A stretch of DNA of 6,610 nt, from contig DBCH01000086.1 in assembly GCA_002292955.1 (NCBI GenBank), positions 1 through 6,610 on the forward strand. The letters are read 5' to 3'. The position numbers and the translations under genes were made by a program. The DNA comes from Microbacteriaceae bacterium UBA963. Lineage in GTDB: Bacteria; Actinomycetota; Actinomycetes; Actinomycetales; Microbacteriaceae. Positions 6,205 through 6,610 of this stretch are shown here, one piece after another (position 1 is the stretch's first letter; each line of letters opens with the position of its first letter). The notes below the pieces were generated by a model. It worked only from the letters and a program-made list of their open reading frames with translations, was not told the origin of the DNA and did no database searches.

Positions 6205-6552
6205 TTAGTTATCGCGCAGCTCTTTGATTTTGGCTTTCTTGCCGCGCAGCTTGCGCAGGTAGTACAGCTTGGCGCGACGCACGTCACCGCGGGTGACGAG
6301 CTCAATGTGGTCGATCACCGGGGAGTGCACCGGGAACGTACGCTCCACACCCACCTGGAAGCTGACCTTGCGGACGATGAAGGTCTCGCGCACGCCGTGG
6401 CCGTTGCGGGAGATGACAACGCCCTGGAAGACCTGAATACGAGAGCGGTTGCCCTCGATGATGTTTACGTGAACCTTGACGGTGTCGCCAGGGCGGAAGT
6501 CGGGGATGTCGCTCCGCAGGCTGGCTTTGTCTAGGGCATCAAGAATGTGCAT
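6205..6552 (-). CDS. rplS: 50S ribosomal protein L19
   Basis: Ribosomal protein of the large subunit, at the 30S-50S interface. The 115-aa product is complete and of normal family length. It starts MHILDALDKASLRSDIPDF and contains the L19 core FRPGDTVKVHVNIIEGNRSR (19-38), RIQVFQGVVISR (38-49), the RETFIVRKVSFQVGVERTFP region (55-74), and the basic C-terminus RRAKLYYLRKLRGKKAKIKE. The ATG at 6552 has a modest AGAGAG about 9 nt upstream. A terminator follows it. In actinobacteria trmD usually lies just upstream of rplS, which here would be beyond the right edge. Confidence 0.98.
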   Translation of the reverse strand: MHILDALDKASLRSDIPDFRPGDTVKVHVNIIEGNRSRIQVFQGVVISRNGHGVRETFIVRKVSFQVGVERTFPVHSPVIDHIELVTRGDVRRAKLYYLRKLRGKKAKIKELRDN

Positions 6553-6610
6553 GATTAATCGCTCTCTGTGGCCGCTACAGGTCGAACACGGGTTAGGGAT
6601 ATTTCAGAAG
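6553..6610 (-). other. Leader upstream of rplS
   Basis: These 58 nt at the window edge hold the probable ribosome site of rplS (AGAGAG at about 6562-6567). No coding frame or clear promoter is recognised, and too little is visible to tell whether rplS has its own promoter or is read from an upstream gene. Confidence 0.35.

Overview
The window looks like a piece of an actinobacterial chromosome, most likely order Micrococcales and probably family Microbacteriaceae. The evidence is GC-rich DNA with strong G/C bias at third codon positions, a DUF2469 gene (an essentially actinobacterial family), and the gene order rplS - lepB - rnhB - DUF2469 - yraN - comM - dprA - xerC, which is a conserved actinobacterial block. 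The family-level call rests on the style of the LepB, RnhB and DprA sequences as I remember relatives; no search was run.

All eight genes lie on the minus strand, so transcription runs from high to low coordinates. At the right edge is the complete rplS (ribosomal protein L19). It is followed by a good rho-independent terminator with a GAGA tetraloop and a short T tract, which separates it from the rest. Next come lepB (type I signal peptidase) and rnhB (RNase HII), 2 nt apart, then the DUF2469 gene 11 nt later. A 166-nt gap with no convincing gene follows. After it comes a tightly coupled set, yraN - comM - dprA, joined by two ATGA start/stop overlaps, and after 70 nt xerC, which is cut by the left edge of the window.

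Functionally this is a housekeeping cluster: one translation gene, one protein-export gene, and a run of nucleic-acid processing genes. RNase HII removes RNA from RNA/DNA hybrids. ComM and DprA act on DNA taken up from outside and on recombination intermediates. YraN has a nuclease-like fold, and XerC resolves chromosome dimers. DUF2469 is the only gene whose family has no known function.

I found no mobile element, CRISPR array, tRNA, rRNA or new defence-type system. All long open frames on the plus strand are antisense shadows of these genes. The observations worth a second look are modest: the unexplained 166-nt gap, a uniform CTC-GAG codon pair at every Leu-Glu site, an EF-hand-like acidic tail on RNase HII, and a four-codon minicistron overlapping the xerC start.
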